Shown one piece after another: positions 5,693-5,772 of a stretch of 5,772 nt of DNA (position 1 is its first letter; each line of letters starts with the position of its first letter). The stretch comes from Nitrospirota bacterium. GTDB taxonomy: Bacteria > Nitrospirota > UBA9217. The notes beneath the pieces are model-generated. The model searched no databases, was not told the DNA's origin, and saw only the letters and a list, made by a program, of their open reading frames with translations. The stretch lies in contig JAJYKN010000108.1 in NCBI GenBank assembly GCA_021788515.1, forward strand, positions 1-5,772, written 5' to 3'. A program made the position numbers and the translations under genes.

Positions 5693-5772
5693 AAATACAG
5701 ATCCTGAGCGTTGCGGAGAATGATATTGAAGCAGGGTATCGATTCTACGAGTCTCAGGATCCTGGTCTCGGT
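5689..5772 (+). CDS. RelE/ParE-family toxin (N-terminal part, cut by window end)
   Basis: Only the first 28 codons are present. They begin MKIQILSVAENDI and continue with GYRFYESQ and DPGLG. The A-E-x-D-(I/L) helix start, the F-Y-E-x-Q segment and P-G-L-G are typical of the N-terminus of RelE/ParE superfamily toxins. These act either as ribosome-dependent mRNA endonucleases or as gyrase poisons, and the catalytic residues that would separate the two lie beyond the window. The ATG overlaps the stop of the preceding 39-residue ORF (ATGA), so translation is coupled, as in many type II toxin-antitoxin operons. Whether the gene is intact cannot be judged. Confidence 0.8.
   Translation, partial: MKIQILSVAENDIEAGYRFYESQDPGLG

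Overview
This window is about 60 percent GC over most of its length and reads as part of a chemosensory (Che) gene cluster on the plus strand, followed by a strong terminator and the start of a small toxin-antitoxin-like cassette. The combination of a long HEAT-repeat protein, CheR, CheB, a coiled-coil/GAF protein and a single-domain CheY-like regulator resembles clusters in Geobacter-type deltaproteobacteria (Desulfobacterota) or related lineages such as Nitrospirota. That placement comes from memory of gene content, not from a search, and the organism cannot be named from this sequence.

Region 1 (1-3935) is a tightly packed, translationally coupled set. It begins with a possible tail of an upstream gene (1-36). 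A 662-residue protein built almost wholly from 31-residue HEAT-like repeats follows (23-2011). Next are the methyltransferase CheR (2011-2874, sharing one base with the HEAT gene) and the methylesterase CheB (2871-3935, sharing four bases with cheR). All signature residues of CheR and CheB are present, so the pair should be able to methylate and demethylate chemoreceptors. No receptor, CheA, CheW or CheD is in view.

Region 2 (3936-4127) is a 192-base gap with a near-consensus sigma-70 promoter (TTGATA, 17 bases, TATAAT) and a leader of roughly 115 bases. Region 3 (4128-5344) is a two-gene unit: a coiled-coil plus GAF protein, then a CheY-like receiver protein with its phosphorylation site intact. 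A strong intrinsic terminator (5374-5414) closes it.

Region 4 (5415-5772) has lower GC, about 49 percent by hand count over 5461-5760. It carries a promoter-like sequence, a 39-codon ORF, and the first 28 codons of a RelE/ParE-family toxin gene that overlaps the small ORF by four bases and runs off the window.

A plausible working picture is that CheR and CheB set receptor methylation, the HEAT protein scaffolds or connects components, and the separately promoted GAF/CheY pair adds a cytoplasmic sensory input and an output or phosphate-sink regulator. The roles of the HEAT and GAF proteins are inferred from context. The toxin-like cassette is probably an unrelated neighbour.
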